From Lasiosphaeria ovina (lineage: Eukaryota > Ascomycota > Sordariomycetes > Sordariales > Lasiosphaeriaceae), in contig JAULSN010000001.1 in assembly GCA_033439765.1 (NCBI GenBank), positions 5,146,001 to 5,210,000 of the forward strand: DNA of 64,000 nucleotides. The letters run 5' to 3'. Shown in pieces: positions 24,502-36,371 of this stretch (positions are counted from its first letter, which is position 1; each line of letters begins with the position of its first letter). The notes under the pieces were generated by a model, which saw only the letters and a program-made list of their open reading frames with translations, searched no databases and was not told where the DNA came from. Position numbers and translations under genes: made by a program.

Positions 24502-26070
24502 ATGGCAGGCAACTCGCCGCCGTCCCCGACGCCGTCACAGCTACCTCCGGTGCCGGCTAGCCCAACGTACTCTTACGCCTCGACCGCGAACCCCATGTCG
24601 CAATACAACCTGCCGCTACCGCCGCCCCCGCGGCCCGCGCATGCCGTGCTCACCAAGGCCGACCTCGAGTCCTCGCAAACCGCCTACGCCGACGTGCTGA
24701 CGACAGCCAAGGCCTACCGGCTCGCGCTCGCGTCGCTCTCGACGGCCGCGTCCGCGTTCGGGTCCGCGCTCGAGTCGTGCGCGCGGCTCAAGGAGGCGCG
24801 CGCCGACGCCCTCGGCCCCGCCGCCGGTGCGTCGCTCAGCAACAGCTTCAACACCAAGGGCACGTGCACCGCCGACGCGCTGCTGACAGTGGCCGGGCTG
24901 CAGCACCTGGTCGCGAACCACCAGCAGATCCTCTCCGAGACGGTCTACCGCTCCTTCGAGGTGCCGCTGCTGCACGAGCTGGACAAGTGGCGCGCCGCCG
25001 TCGACGACGAGGAGGACGGCTACGCCCGCGCCGTCGCCGCCCAGAGCCGCGAGATCCGCCGCCTCGAGAAGGAGGGCCTCAAGCTGCACCGCCAGCGCCG
25101 CCGCGACGTGGCAAAGTTCCGCAGCCACCTCGTCGAGCTCACCACCAAGCTCGACGGCCTGACGGTGCTGCACGGCGAGCACGCCCGCACCCTGCTGCGC
25201 GAGAGCCAGGAGACGAGCGAGTGCATTGTCGACGCCAGCTGCAGCCTGGTGCGCGCCGAGGTCGACATATTCGAGAGCCTGGCGCGCAAGGGCTGGACTG
25301 GCGGCGGGCTCGAGGACGTGCTGGAGAAGGGCGTCGATGTTTTCGCGGCCGAAGACCACCACACCAGTATAGGGAGGGTTGGTGGTGGCGGAAAAGGCGG
25401 CAGCAGCGGCGGGTCTGGTGGAGATGGCAGCGGCGGTGGCGGCAACGGCGGTGTCGGGTCTGGTGACGGAAGTAAGTTGTTCAGCATCTTGCCGCCCAAG
25501 AGCATCCTCGCCGACTCCGGGTCCGAAACGCTGCGGGTCGGGAACCACAACCGTGCCGACAGCTTGCTCGTGGACGGGGATCGCTACCAGAGCCTAGTCG
25601 GCGCCGTCGGCAGCGGTCCCGGCTCTGACCTCCCGACACCTACGGGAGGCGGCGGCGGCGGCGGCCTGCGGGAGAGAGACCGCGACTCGGATAGCGTGTT
25701 TTCCGAGTTCAACCGGCCCCGCGGCGTGCGGCCCTTCTCGCCCCATCCTCAGCCCCTGAGGCTGAACCCCGAGAACCTCATTGGGAGCCTCGGCAACAGC
25801 GACTCGTCGGCCGACTCAATCGATGGGAGGCCGCCCCCGACTCCAGGGGAGGGCGGGTCTGCGATCGATGACGACGACGATGACGAGACCAATGTTGGCG
25901 AGAACCACAAGGCCGACGACGACGACGACGTAACCGTCGGCGAGCCAAGCCCTTGGCTCAACGAAGGGCTGCGCAGTCTGTCAGACGCGGAGGAGGACCA
26001 GGAGGAAGTCGGCGCCAGCCTAGAGACGCCGCGCCAGCGCGAGGACGGGAGCTGGAGCCTGGCAAGATGA
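24502..26070 (+). CDS. ivy1: Ivy1-like phospholipid-binding (inverse BAR-type) vacuolar protein
   Basis: ATG 24502 opens a 522-residue intronless frame; upstream in-frame codons lack an ATG. After a Pro-rich head (residues 1-45) comes a helical coiled-coil-like region of about 230 residues: VLTKADLESSQTAYADVLTT, FGSALESCARLKEARAD, the NTKGTCTADALLTVAGLQHL stretch, then YRSFEVPLLHELDKW and RRLEKEGLKLHRQRRRD. This matches the fungal Ivy1 family, which binds phosphoinositides and Ypt7 at the vacuole and belongs to the inverse-BAR fold. The C-terminal half is disordered, with a Gly-rich tract (residues about 293-330) and two Asp-rich tracts near the end. The coding strand is very GC-rich, which creates long shadow frames on the other strand. 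Convergent with Nup53. Confidence 0.85.
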   Translation: MAGNSPPSPTPSQLPPVPASPTYSYASTANPMSQYNLPLPPPPRPAHAVLTKADLESSQTAYADVLTTAKAYRLALASLSTAASAFGSALESCARLKEARADALGPAAGASLSNSFNTKGTCTADALLTVAGLQHLVANHQQILSETVYRSFEVPLLHELDKWRAAVDDEEDGYARAVAAQSREIRRLEKEGLKLHRQRRRDVAKFRSHLVELTTKLDGLTVLHGEHARTLLRESQETSECIVDASCSLVRAEVDIFESLARKGWTGGGLEDVLEKGVDVFAAEDHHTSIGRVGGGGKGGSSGGSGGDGSGGGGNGGVGSGDGSKLFSILPPKSILADSGSETLRVGNHNRADSLLVDGDRYQSLVGAVGSGPGSDLPTPTGGGGGGGLRERDRDSDSVFSEFNRPRGVRPFSPHPQPLRLNPENLIGSLGNSDSSADSIDGRPPPTPGEGGSAIDDDDDDETNVGENHKADDDDDVTVGEPSPWLNEGLRSLSDAEEDQEEVGASLETPRQREDGSWSLAR

Positions 26071-26988
26071 TGAATATAATATAATATAATAATACGCCGC
26101 CATCTCATCGGTTGGTGGCGTGGCATGGTATGGCATGGCGATGGACAGTTGGCCGGCTTTGGCCCCGACGACTGCTGCTATGACGAGCAAAGAGAGAGAG
26201 GGAGTGAGATATTAGAAAAGACGGCTGTTTTGTCCTTATATCATGAGCATTACAATTTAAATACCCCCTTTTTTTTTCTTTGCTGTCTTGTTGTGCCTCT
26301 TTTTGTTTTGTTCTGCTCTCTGTGGTTTGCTTGTTGACAACAAACAATCTAGTGTACGCACGCACGCTCATGCAAATCTATTACGGAGTAAATATTTCCT
26401 TTATCTGCAGCTCCGTGGTGAAATTCCGGTGCCGTTTTTCGTATCGCGCTGGGCAAAGCAGCAAACGCACCCCAGCCATGTCGGAAGCTATCAGCCGCGG
26501 GAGATCTGGACAAGAAAAAGAGGAAATCTTGGCAAGCTGGCCATGCTTCTGGTCTCTTTCTCTTTTTCTTTTTCTTTTTCTTTTTCTCGCAGGGAATGTG
26601 AAGGCGGTGGAAGCAGGTAGGCGTCGCTGACGTGGTTTTGTTCCATGCACTTGATCCAAGCGTGATCCAATATTTTTTAATCTTCATTCTCCGCATCCCT
26701 TGTGAACATTTCACCCTTTTCGTTCTCAATTCTTTTGTCTTCATTTTCCTCTCCTCAAATCTATGCCTAGGTTGGGTACAGCTACCATTTTCGGGGAGAT
26801 GCCTCAGCACGCAACGCCATGACAAGGACATCAGCCTGCTCGGTGTCTTCGCACCGGGAAATATTGCATGTGTGTTATTATTCTTGTAATTAATGGTTCG
26901 TCATTACGTCGTAATGCGCGCTCCCTACTCCGACGACTCCTTTGTACATACAGGTCCCAACAACCACTACCTCAAACCGCCCTCCAGC
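26071..26988. other. Convergent intergenic region with pyrimidine tract
   Basis: Holds the 3' flanks of Ivy1 and Nup53 and a CTTTTT-repeat pyrimidine tract at about 26548-26588. No gene seen. Confidence 0.5.
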
Positions 26989-28449
26989 TCAGTCATCCTT
27001 GTCGGCGTTGAGAATCTCGCCGCCAAAGAGCCCAAACGCCGAGTCCAGCCACCAGATCAACTTCCAGTACAGGCTCGCCTTGTCCCAGTCAAACTCGCCC
27101 GTGTCGGTGCGCGGGACCTCGTTGCCGATCATGGAGCCGCTGAAGTACCGGAAGAAGGGGACGTGGTTGAGCGCGCGCTGCGTGTACGTGGGCGCCGGAA
27201 GCAGAGCCTGCTCGACGGGAAGGAGCTTAACCTTCCGCACCGTGGGGATGGCCCGGCAGAACTCATTTTCCGGGTTCCGCTGTTCCTGTTCTTGTTGCCG
27301 TTGCTGTTCGTGTTGGTTGAGGTCGGTGTCGAGGTCGGTGTCGAGGCCAGTGCTTGAACCCCTCCCGTTTGTGACTGTGCCCGAGGACACGGTGTTTGTG
27401 GTGCCTCCTGAGGCTGACGTCACGGTCGTGGTGTCGGCGGTCCGCGACGAGGAATATGAGTGTGGCGGTGAGAAATCGAAGCTGTCGGGGTTCATCATGG
27501 CTCTAGTAAATGCGTCTACCGAGACGGAGGGTCCACCTGCTTGGGAGGTGGATGCGGCAGCGCGCCGCCGGGGACCAGTGGGCGTTCGTAGCCGACTACG
27601 GTCGTCGTGGATTTCAGTCATGACGGGTACATCGGGTACTGCTTCGTCGCGCGAGGGTGGGATGCCGTGGTACGGCTCCGCGTAGACGAGATGACCGAGT
27701 ATGCTCTGGGGAGATGAGAACATGGCCGCCTCGGCAGCTTCCGCAGACTCGAACGTGACTTTGACCCAGTGCTCCCCGCTGTGCGCCTTGTTGACTTTGG
27801 TGCGTTCTTCGGGCGTCAGGGCGCGCCGTCTCGTGAAGGCGGGGTCGCGCAGCTCTGACTTGTACCGCCTGCTCTCGACGGGGGGCTCGCGCGAGTAGTC
27901 CTCACAGATGGTACCGGCGAGCTGCTCGAAGTGATTGATTGCGGCATACTGCTGGATGGGGGATCGGTAGCCGCGAAGTATGACCTCTGTGGGCTCTCGT
28001 TTAGTGGCGAAGCGGGTCGTGAGGGCGGTTCCTTCGTCCAGCGTTGCCCCGAGCCCCGGTTGCGACGATTTCCGTTGGCCGGCCTCGGTCGGGTTGGCCG
28101 GGACAGGGCTCTGACTTTGGTTTTGGTTCTGTATCCAGCTGCTAAAGACGCGGTCCGCTGCTGCTATAGTTGCGTCCTCTCTCCTGGCCGGCGTGCCTGT
28201 TTTCGACCTCGAACGTCGCGTGGATTTTCCGAAGGAACCCGTCTCGACCGTCGACTTTCTCGAGCGCCCGGGAGGGCCGTCTTGCCTGGAAATCACGCGC
28301 AAGTCAGCGCCATCCACACATGCATGCTATCTTGTGCATTGGAAGATGGGAACGGACTGTGGGAAGACCATTGCATAGGGTCTTTGGACGCCGTCGTCGC
28401 CAATGTAGAGCTCCTCGTCTGGCACGTTGTGCAGAATTAATGGAGCCAT
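26989..28449 (-). CDS. nup53: Nucleoporin Nup53/Nup35 (RRM-type, membrane-associated)
   Basis: Minus-strand exons 28449-28358 and 28285-26989 encode 462 residues. The protein is part of the inner ring of the nuclear pore and dimerises through an RRM-like MPPN domain. It starts [20 protein letters not shown], followed by [15 protein letters not shown] and [20 protein letters not shown]. The RRM-like domain (about residues 125-245) contains [20 protein letters not shown] and the strands around [21 protein letters not shown] Ser/Thr- and Gln/Glu-rich linker follows, and the C-terminus carries the amphipathic helix [20 protein letters not shown], which inserts into the nuclear envelope in this family. 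The single intron has an unusual GTCCGT donor but restores the frame and the conserved N-terminus. Confidence 0.92.
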
Positions 28450-28974
28450 GTCCGATGGCGATGCTTCTGCAACAACAAACACGGGCTCAGTGGCTGGGGC
28501 TGGAATGTTGCTACTGCGCAAGGGGAGAAAGAAACCGGATCAGGTTGCTGTTGCTAGGTGACAGCTAGATCCAAACTCCAGCGCAATAGGGATTACGATG
28601 CGCTAAACGCGAAGCCCAAAACTTTGAGACTCCAAGTTGCCAGGGGGATGACTAATCTTGCTTGTGCCACTTCACACCGCCTCAATAAACCGCCTAGGCT
28701 TTATTATCAGCTCACGTGATATAATCACGTGATGCAAGTAGCACAGTCGAGACGTAAGACTTTGCAACGACCAGCGGACTGGCCTGCCCGCTATAATGTT
28801 TGCAGCTTGATCATTGCCACGATAAATGGGAGATAAAGATCGAATTTGTAACATTGGCGACGCCGGAATTACGACACACAAAGATGTTAATCATTATTTC
28901 GTCTGCTCAAGGAATAACTTCAACAGCTAGATCCATCACAAAAGTGATACTGTGAGAGGCAACCCGACCTAGGC

Positions 28975-29890
28975 AAAAGTGCGCCAGATATAAAGATATC
29001 CCAGAGACACAAGACATGAAGCCACCTGACGGCACCGATTTAGTCGCAAAAGAGTCAAGGGGACAGGGATAGTGCGTTGAGCCCCAAAACGAATGTGTTG
29101 ATGATCTACTAAAGTCTAGCTCAAGTCGCCATTCTAGATAGCTCAGTGTCAAATGTGGTTTCCTCCCATTCCGCACCAAGCCAACTCAAGCAGCCGATCC
29201 TGCCGGCCACAGCAAAGCTATTTCCCAATCCCGTCACCCAACTACCCTGTGAGCCAAACCCCGGCCATTCTGCCGCAAAGCTATATCTCCAGGAACAAAT
29301 CATACACCTTCCGCTTCTCAGCTGCCACTACTTCGCAGCTGCAGGCTTTGGACAGCCTGAGCAATAAACCACTCTTACGTGTGCATTGCTGTTTGCATAG
29401 ATAGTATTCTCAGCAGTTGGCTTACACACTCCATGGGTCGCGGTTCTGTCGCAACGGTCGACGATTGGGTTGGCCCTGGAGCAGTGAGGTCAGATAGGGC
29501 TAGAATGTATGCACATGATGGTAGTAGAATGGGAAAAGTTGGTAAACTTCGGTGGTTGTAGTGGCGTTGAACCTGTTGAGTCGACGACGAATTGTCTTGG
29601 CTTGCAAGTAGGCCTGATGAGGTAAAAGGCGTGGGATGAGGTTGGCGGCTTGATGGTAGTGAGAGGTTGTGTGGAATTCGTCGAGGACGAGGCAGGCTCT
29701 TATAGTGGTTTGTTGCTGCTCAACCCGCCAAGCTTTTTGGTTGCTGCTGTCGCCATGTGACTGCATACGATCCGCCGGGCGAGCTTGTCAAGGGCCTCAA
29801 CGCTGACGCCCCTTACAAGACGGCGAATGCGGCTCATGGCCCAGACCTCGCCGTCGATGGTGAGATGGGTCTCAGCCGCCGCCGCCGGCA
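28975..29890. repeat. Diverged direct repeat, copy A
   Basis: Corresponds over about 0.9 kb to 31535-32465, with matching landmarks in the same order: a GATATAAAG-like start, GACGGCACCGA (about 29025), TTCTAGATAGCTCAGT, TCCGCACCAAGC, AAGCTATTTCCCAA and, at the far end, CTCATGGCCCAGACCTCGCC. On the minus strand the distal part reads THLTIDGEVWAM, as in copy B, but the frame breaks soon after. Element type unknown. Confidence 0.75.
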
Positions 29891-30054
29891 TTTCTATTTT
29901 GGTGTTCTGAGTATTAATCACATTGTTTGACAATCCCTCCTTCGGGTCCAATGGGTGTCTCCCAGTGCGGCGCTGGCTCACCAAGCAGTATTTCGTTGAT
30001 GATGCGGCCATGTCACGGCAACCTTGCTTGAGACTGACGATCTGAGTGGGGAGC

Positions 30055-30137
30055 GCTGGTGACTGATATGACAAAGGCTCACAACCAAAATCAAATAGTA
30101 AATATATCGCAGAACTTAACCACTGCGCCATACGGCC
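30055..30137 (-). pseudogene. Possible tRNA-derived relic (SINE-like or tRNA pseudogene)
   Basis: On the minus strand the 5' end reads GGCCGTATGGCGCAGTGGTT, which looks like a tRNA acceptor strand followed by a polymerase III A box. About 33 bp further is GGTTGTGAGCC, a degraded B box. No closing acceptor stem or anticodon arm can be formed, so it is not a working tRNA. Confidence 0.25.
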
Positions 30138-31534
30138 AAAAGTGAAATTCCACTAATAGCTGCAGAGCTAACAGTGATATATATATATCTTTTTGATACA
30201 CCCCCCAGGCTTCAAGGACTCCTAGTAATTGAAGGCTGTACTTCTCGGATATATCACCTAGCCGCGGCTCTCATGATTGGATACAACGCTGACTAATGGC
30301 TCTGATTCGGTAGGTCTAGAATACAGGTAAAAAGCGTCTTCTTATAGCCAAGACGACCACTGAAATTCTCCACGGAAGTCCGTGTACGGTTGACCTGGGG
30401 ATGTAATGTGGGTCAATTCCAGGCGACAAAATACTAATTATAGGTATTTGATTTAAATAAGTAAGCTTTGGTTTGGCTAATGTGGACCCAAGACTGCCTT
30501 TCGGTGCATTCTTTTTCGACTGGGGCCCGGGTGCAACTTGTGTTATAGGTAAGACGTAAAATTCTCCAAAGGAAAGGGGGTTCTTCGACCAGGGCCTAAT
30601 TACCCTAACCGAATTAATACCTTTCTCTGCTAAACTAGCGGGATTTTTTGGCCGAATTACTATTTCCCACCTCCGAGTCAAATTGGCCTTTTTGATCCAA
30701 ATGTGTCTTCATTTTTGGCAACTAAGGGCAAGTAGGACTCCCTCATTGGTTTTTTTTGCGTTGTTACGGGCCGTTGTTGGCCAGACTTTGCAGCTTGCCA
30801 TCAAAGTCTCGCCCAGCGGTGGGGACGAAGGATTGCACCGTCTGTTGTGATGCCCTCAACTGCCACTGTTCAGTCCCACTCAGTTGGTGACACAGTTCGG
30901 GCCTCTGGAATTTTGCCAGGGTGCATCTAAAAATTCGACTAGGTAGATACTTATTTAGTTTGGGACCCCAGTTTCCAGCCTTAATTACCCGTAATGGGTC
31001 GCGAGAAAATCAAATATCACCCATTCACCATTGCCATGGACCCGGTGGGTTGAGTCTGTTGATACCCACTCTCTCGTGGCGCCAAACGTTGGGCCAGCAT
31101 GTGCCTCTGCCGATCTTGCAAAAATGATCAGAGCTTCTACAACACTGCCTGGTGGAGATTGCCCTTGAGATCGGGGCATTCAAAGGTCATCTGACAAGCT
31201 TAAGGCTCCCAGAATTTGGAAAAGTAAAGTTGGTTCTGGTTGATCAAGGTGCTGCCACCATTTCCACCAAAAGGCAACTCTCCGGGTTTAGTAACAATTC
31301 GGCCTGCTAAAACCGTCACCGTCTCCATGTAAGCGCTACGGCACGCTGAAAGCCTGAAATATTAGTCTAGCTAGACGTCAGCTCGACGCCTTCCGTTTTA
31401 TACCCGAGAAATTATCTCTTTCTCAGACCCTTCTGCGTTGGTGTGCTTTATGCGATGTATCTTTTGGCCCCATACCGTAGGCCTTCCGCGGTGGCGCGCC
31501 ACCGCCACCTCGAAATAGAGGCTGTGCTTTTACA

Positions 31535-32465
31535 GAGATAAGGTAGATATATAAAGGTCTCGCCGAGAATAAGACATTAGGCCACCCGACGGCACCGACC
31601 TGATTAGTCATTAAAGGGTCAGGAGAACGGGTATGCTGGGTGAGGTCCCAGAACGAGTGTAATTGTAGATGATCTGCTAGAGTCCAGCTCTAGTCGCTAT
31701 TCTAGATAGCTCAGTATCAAATGTGAGAGCCTCCTATTCCGCACCAAGCGAACTCAACCAGCCGGTCCAGCCGGCCACAAGCAAGTTATTTCCCAAGTCC
31801 TTCATTCCTCTACTCTGTGAGTTACCGCCATGCCGTATCTCTAGGAATAAATTACGTCTTCTCCCCCATCTTCTCTACCACTACATCGCTATATTGCCTA
31901 CCAATACTACTCACAGCTTGAGCATTTCGAGGGCCTATCGCCCATGGTAGGGCTTACTTTTAATTTGATACAAAGTCTATTGGCCAGATCGGCGGCGGGG
32001 CAACGAAGTGGTTTGTTGAAGCGTCTGGTGCAAGAGGTGCAATAATACCCCTGTAATATGCACATGATGGTAGCGGCTCAAGGAAGGCTGGCAAATTTGG
32101 GTGGTTCTGTTGGTGTTGGTCCTGTTGAGTCGACGACGAAGTATCTTGGCTTGTAAGTAATTGGATCTGGGTCTAGTCGGGTAAGAGCTATGGGCTGAAT
32201 GGATGTGTTTGTCAGGTTTTTTGATTGTGAATGTAATGAGATGTTGCCCAAAACTTCGTCGAGGCCGAGGCAGGTTCTTATAGTTTGTTGTTGCTCGACT
32301 GACCTGCCCTTTGGATTGCTACCATCGCCACATGACTGGAAACGCTTGGTCGAACCAACTTGACAAGTGTGCCTCGAATCTAGCCCTCTTACATGGCGGA
32401 GAATGCGTCTCATGGCCCAAACCTCGCCGTCGAGGGTGAGATTGGTTTCAGCCGCCGGAGGCGGT
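31535..32465. repeat. Diverged direct repeat, copy B
   Basis: Second copy of the 28975-29890 repeat, 2.56 kb downstream in the same orientation. Landmarks: ATATATAAAGG (about 31548), GACGGCACCGA, TTCTAGATAGCTCAGT, TCCGCACCAAGC, AAGTTATTTCCCAA and CTCATGGCCCAAACCTCGCC. The minus strand keeps a longer frame (TNLTLDGEVWAMRRI onward) than copy A. Confidence 0.75.
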
Positions 32466-34105
32466 GGTTCAATTTCCCCATGATGCATGTGCCTCGGTGG
32501 TAATAGATTAGTAGTTATTCGAGGACCAACCATCGCATGGCTAATGTGGGTAAACGCTCGCGTAAGCTTTCTAATTGCTGCCGAAATTATGGTTGTAACT
32601 ACCTCGTGTGAGAGTTCTTGGAATTGGATTCTAAGCTGACCCTTCTATGATGGCAAAGTCGGGCGCTCAACAGTGTCGGGTGCGGAGAAAGACCGGTCAA
32701 CTAACTGCCATTTAGGAGGTGGTGGCTTCTCTATGATAGACCTACTAATCTCAGTCCTGTGAAATAAAAAGCAATTAATAGGTTCCCGGAATTTAGAAAG
32801 AGGAGTTCCAATTTTGGAACACATCAATGTACTTACCACGACAAAAAGTCGATTTCACGGTCTGTAGAACAGGTTCCAATGGAAGCGCTACGGCAAACGG
32901 AAACATTAATCTAGCCGGAGGCTAGCCAGACACCCCAGAAGTAGTAATTATTCGGGTATTACCATCTAGGTACCTACCTTAGGTACACGTTACCGATAAT
33001 CGAGAAGTCCATGCTTCACCCTTCTAAAATCAGATAAATAATCAATAAGCGCCTCGCTTATATCCCTTGTCAATATCCCCTGCAAAAAGTGACCGCGCTA
33101 TGCTTTCAAACCCCGGCGGAGGTGTAATTACTGGGATGGACTTACTTATCTCTTGTGGGTGGCTAACACGTCGCCTGGCTAGGCCGAAATCGAATAAGGT
33201 AGTCAAGGCGAGGGTGCTCGGCAAAATCCCTGTTTGGGGCAATTGAAAGTCACAAACTGCGCCATGGGCTGGCTCTGTCCACCCCAGTTCCAGTTTCACA
33301 TCAAATCGAGGGTGACGTGAGGGGCTCCCACAGATTGGATGGGGAGTTCTGGTATCTGGGGCGACTCTTGCAGCATGATGAATACCTAGGTAGGTAAATA
33401 TGGCTTTGGCTAGGAGGACAAGTAAGCAACTTGAATTTCCGGATGACATTATGACTCAGCCAAGCGCAATAATCTTCGTAAAAATGAGTACCTGAATGAC
33501 CCGCTATGAGTGGGAGACACGAAATAACAAAAGAGATTCGTCAAACCGGATCAATTTTCTTATTTCTTTTACTTTTTCACAGGGAAAAGGCGAGGCTATC
33601 ATTTGGTTCAAATCGTGATCTCGTCATGACATGAAATACACTTTGAGTGCACCTGTGGACAGATCCGGTAGGCCCGAAATGCTTATGACATGGGTTTGTG
33701 TGTTACTGCACGTGGAATTTTTGTACTATTCGAGGCAAACCTATATGATCTGGTTCCTAAAAAGGTCTATGCTCAAAAAGAGGTTCAGTGTTTGCTTCAG
33801 CTGACATGAATGTCTGTGCTGGGAAACGTGAGTACCGTGTCAGTATTGTGTGGGTTAGTTGCATATATCTACTCGATTCTTCACTGCTGAAAGTACCTAA
33901 GCTCCCGCGGGGTTTGGCGCTGAGTAGGGATTTGAGTCCCGATAGGAGCATAACTTCACTCTCCCCGCAATCGCTCTTATCGCGAAGCCGCCAAAGTTCA
34001 ATGTCAGCCAGGACCAGGAAACCCATTCCATGTTGGCGGCTTGCCTCGACATCTTATTACCGAACCCACATCACGGCGACACGGAAACCCGGCAGCTCAT
34101 CCATC

Positions 34106-35725
34106 ATGGCATCCAAAGAGAAGCCCGAACAGGGGCTCAAAAAGCCCGAGCCGTCTCTTCCTTCAAAGGAAAAGAAGGAGCCAAAGTATCATGTCTATAT
34201 CCGACTTCCCTTCAATCGCGGCGACTTCGTCGATCCCCCGCCAGTAAGTTTCGCACTGTGCTCCTCCCCTCAAACGCTGAGGCTCAGCAGCTGAGCGAAG
34301 CTGAGCGAAGCTGACGCCCACCTCGTTCCAGATGGACTGGGACGAAAGGAAATCCGAAGCACTGTGGGGCATCATTTCTGGCGCCTCGCAGACCGAGATC
34401 GACTGTAAGTACCGCCTTTCCCTACGAGCCAAGGCGTGTCTTTGCTAACATGGAGGTTCTCTAGGGGATGACCTGTGAGTGGCTCCGTCTTGGCAGATGC
34501 TCACCTCGCCCAGAGATACTGACACTGCTATGCTGCTCTAGTGCTGTCAAGTTCGACGTCACGGTTGAGTTCTTGCTACAGATGGCCTCGTATCTTGCCG
34601 AGCGCCACACCTCGCAGCTCAGAGCCCAGATGCAGCGTAAGGCCGCTACAACTAGAGGCTCGACTGCCCCTTCCCCCGTGCCTGGGGCTGAGCCCGTCGG
34701 GCATGCGACGGCCGAGACCATGCGTCGTACTGGCTCTGGAGGTGGACGCACGCCGTCAGCACTCTCCATTCGCAAGGAAACGCCTGCCCCCAAGAATGAC
34801 GGAAACACGGCTCCAACGCCAACCAAGACCACCCTGCCCCTGCGGCCCACTGTCTCACGAAACTCGTCAGCCAACACGGCTGTCTTGACGCAGATTCAGA
34901 TCGCCAACAAGGCAACTAATAATAGGCTGGCCGACTCGTATCGGCCCAGACTCCCGTCGCTGCCTATCTCGACAGCTTATGCAAACCCCACACCCAAACC
35001 CGGTCAAGACGCCGAGCTCCTGCCTCCTAGCCCCGCCGCGTCGACATCGTCAGCGACGTCATCCTCGTCTGACAGCCCGGTCCAGAGTCGTATCATTCGC
35101 CGCCCTCCTCGCTTCCAAGCCGGCGACGCAGCTGGGGACCTAGACGGTGACGACGAGGCCGAACCTGCCTTCCTACCATTCAAGGCGCAAAGCCCCACGT
35201 CCATTCGGGGCCAGGATATGGGCGCCACGCTACGGGGAGATGTCCGTGACTTTGGGCGTCGCTTGCCAAAGACTGACCACAAGGACCAGATTCACCACTC
35301 ACAAACCTCGGACTCATCGACAAGCTCGGCAGCCATGGTGCCTCGGCAGTCGACAAATAACCGCAAGCCTCCGGGGCCACTTTCCCCACGCCGGACAGCT
35401 GAGCTCGCAGGCCGAAGCCCCACTGGAAAGGGCAAAGGAATGTCACGCGAGGGCAGCGACGGGGCTCCGAGCATGGGGAGCAGCTTCAGCGACCTTGATG
35501 GTGAGTATATTTTTTCTATAAACCCAAGGCGGTGCCGAATGAGCCAGCCCTCTCAGAGGGAAACGCTTTGCTGACTGGTGGGGGTCCTCTCCAGACGCTT
35601 CGGTGACACAGTCGGCTCTTGAGGAGGCTCTTGCTAGTCGCATGGACGGTACTATTGGTAGTAGGATGAGCACCATAGGCCAGGCCATCCGAAGCCGGTA
35701 CTTGCCCAAGTCGAGCCAGCCGTAA
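34106..35725 (+). CDS. atg29: Autophagy-related protein 29 (Atg29)
   Basis: Exons 34106-34243, 34332-34404, 34465-34474, 34542-35500 and 35595-35725 join to a 436-residue protein. Atg29 works with Atg17 and Atg31 as the scaffold that nucleates the autophagosome assembly site. The conserved N-terminal domain (residues about 28-105) contains YHVYIRLPFNRGDFVDPPP, MDWDERKSEALWGIISGAS, TEIDWDDLAVKFDVTVEFLL and SYLAERHTSQLRAQM. The rest is disordered and Ser/Pro-rich, as usual for filamentous fungi, with a short conserved end (ALEEALASRMDG, RSRYLPKSSQP). Exon 3 is only 10 nt; it supplies the GG-GAT-GAC-CT of the WDDL motif, so the model depends on it. A GTAAGT overlaps the stop codon, so a further 3' exon cannot be excluded. 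Confidence 0.92.
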
Positions 35726-36371
35726 GTGAGTGTAGGCGTGTCGGGTTTCCAGCGTCCTCCCTGTTGCCGTTTTACGGCACTGCGGAGGCATGTGTCAGTA
35801 TTACGGTCTGTTTCCCCATTCTTTTGATGTGTTGGCGTTTAGGCACTCCGAGGTCTCCCTCTTTTTGCCCCTTTAGGCTGGTTGGGTGACGGGTGGTGAG
35901 TTTCTTTTGATACTGTCGACTTGAGGTATCTTCCGTGTCTTCAGTTGAAGCAGTTTCTTGTATGATTTTTCCCCTCACCTCTCCCTCTCTGACTTTGTGG
36001 TAAGGTGGAGGCGCTATTAATGGACTATGTTTCTGTTACGGGTAATATTTGAGCAACAGGTTGGGCTGTTGCATGTACTCATTACTTGGTGTTTTTGTGA
36101 GGGCGAATACGACGCGAGTCGGACGGATGACAATTCGAATGATGATGGACGAGATGTCTCTCAGCGAGAAAATATCAGCAAAAAGCACAATTGCACTAAC
36201 TCCATGTCTGTCAACGGGTACAGTAGCGTATGGAGCAAGGAGCAAGCGTCTTTTCGTCTCCAATTTCATGATCTGTTCCGCCTGTTTTGGGCCTCGTGCA
36301 TTTGCATATCCGCCAACGCAATGCACCAGAGCAGATCCGGCCGCTTGTGCATTCGGTCTGCGGGCGCCTTC

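Larger units (their letters stand above)
28450..34105. other. Gene-free, TA-rich repeat block
   Basis: About 5.6 kb with no intact gene. The ORFs here are short, often interrupted, and several segments are rich in TA and AT steps (for example 30170-30700). Two diverged direct copies of a repeat lie inside (28975-29890 and 31535-32465). The pattern fits old repeat DNA worn down by mutation, possibly RIP, in a genome that encodes RID; I could not compute RIP indices. Confidence 0.55.

Noticed and set aside
24616..25548. 310-codon minus-strand frame opposite ivy1
   Set aside because: Shadow of a very GC-rich real gene; the sequence is Ala/Gly/Arg low complexity without any domain.
33042..33449. 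135-codon minus-strand frame beginning MSSGNSSCLLVLLAKA
   Set aside because: Has an ATG and a hydrophobic start, but lies in the eroded block and shows no family or splice partner.
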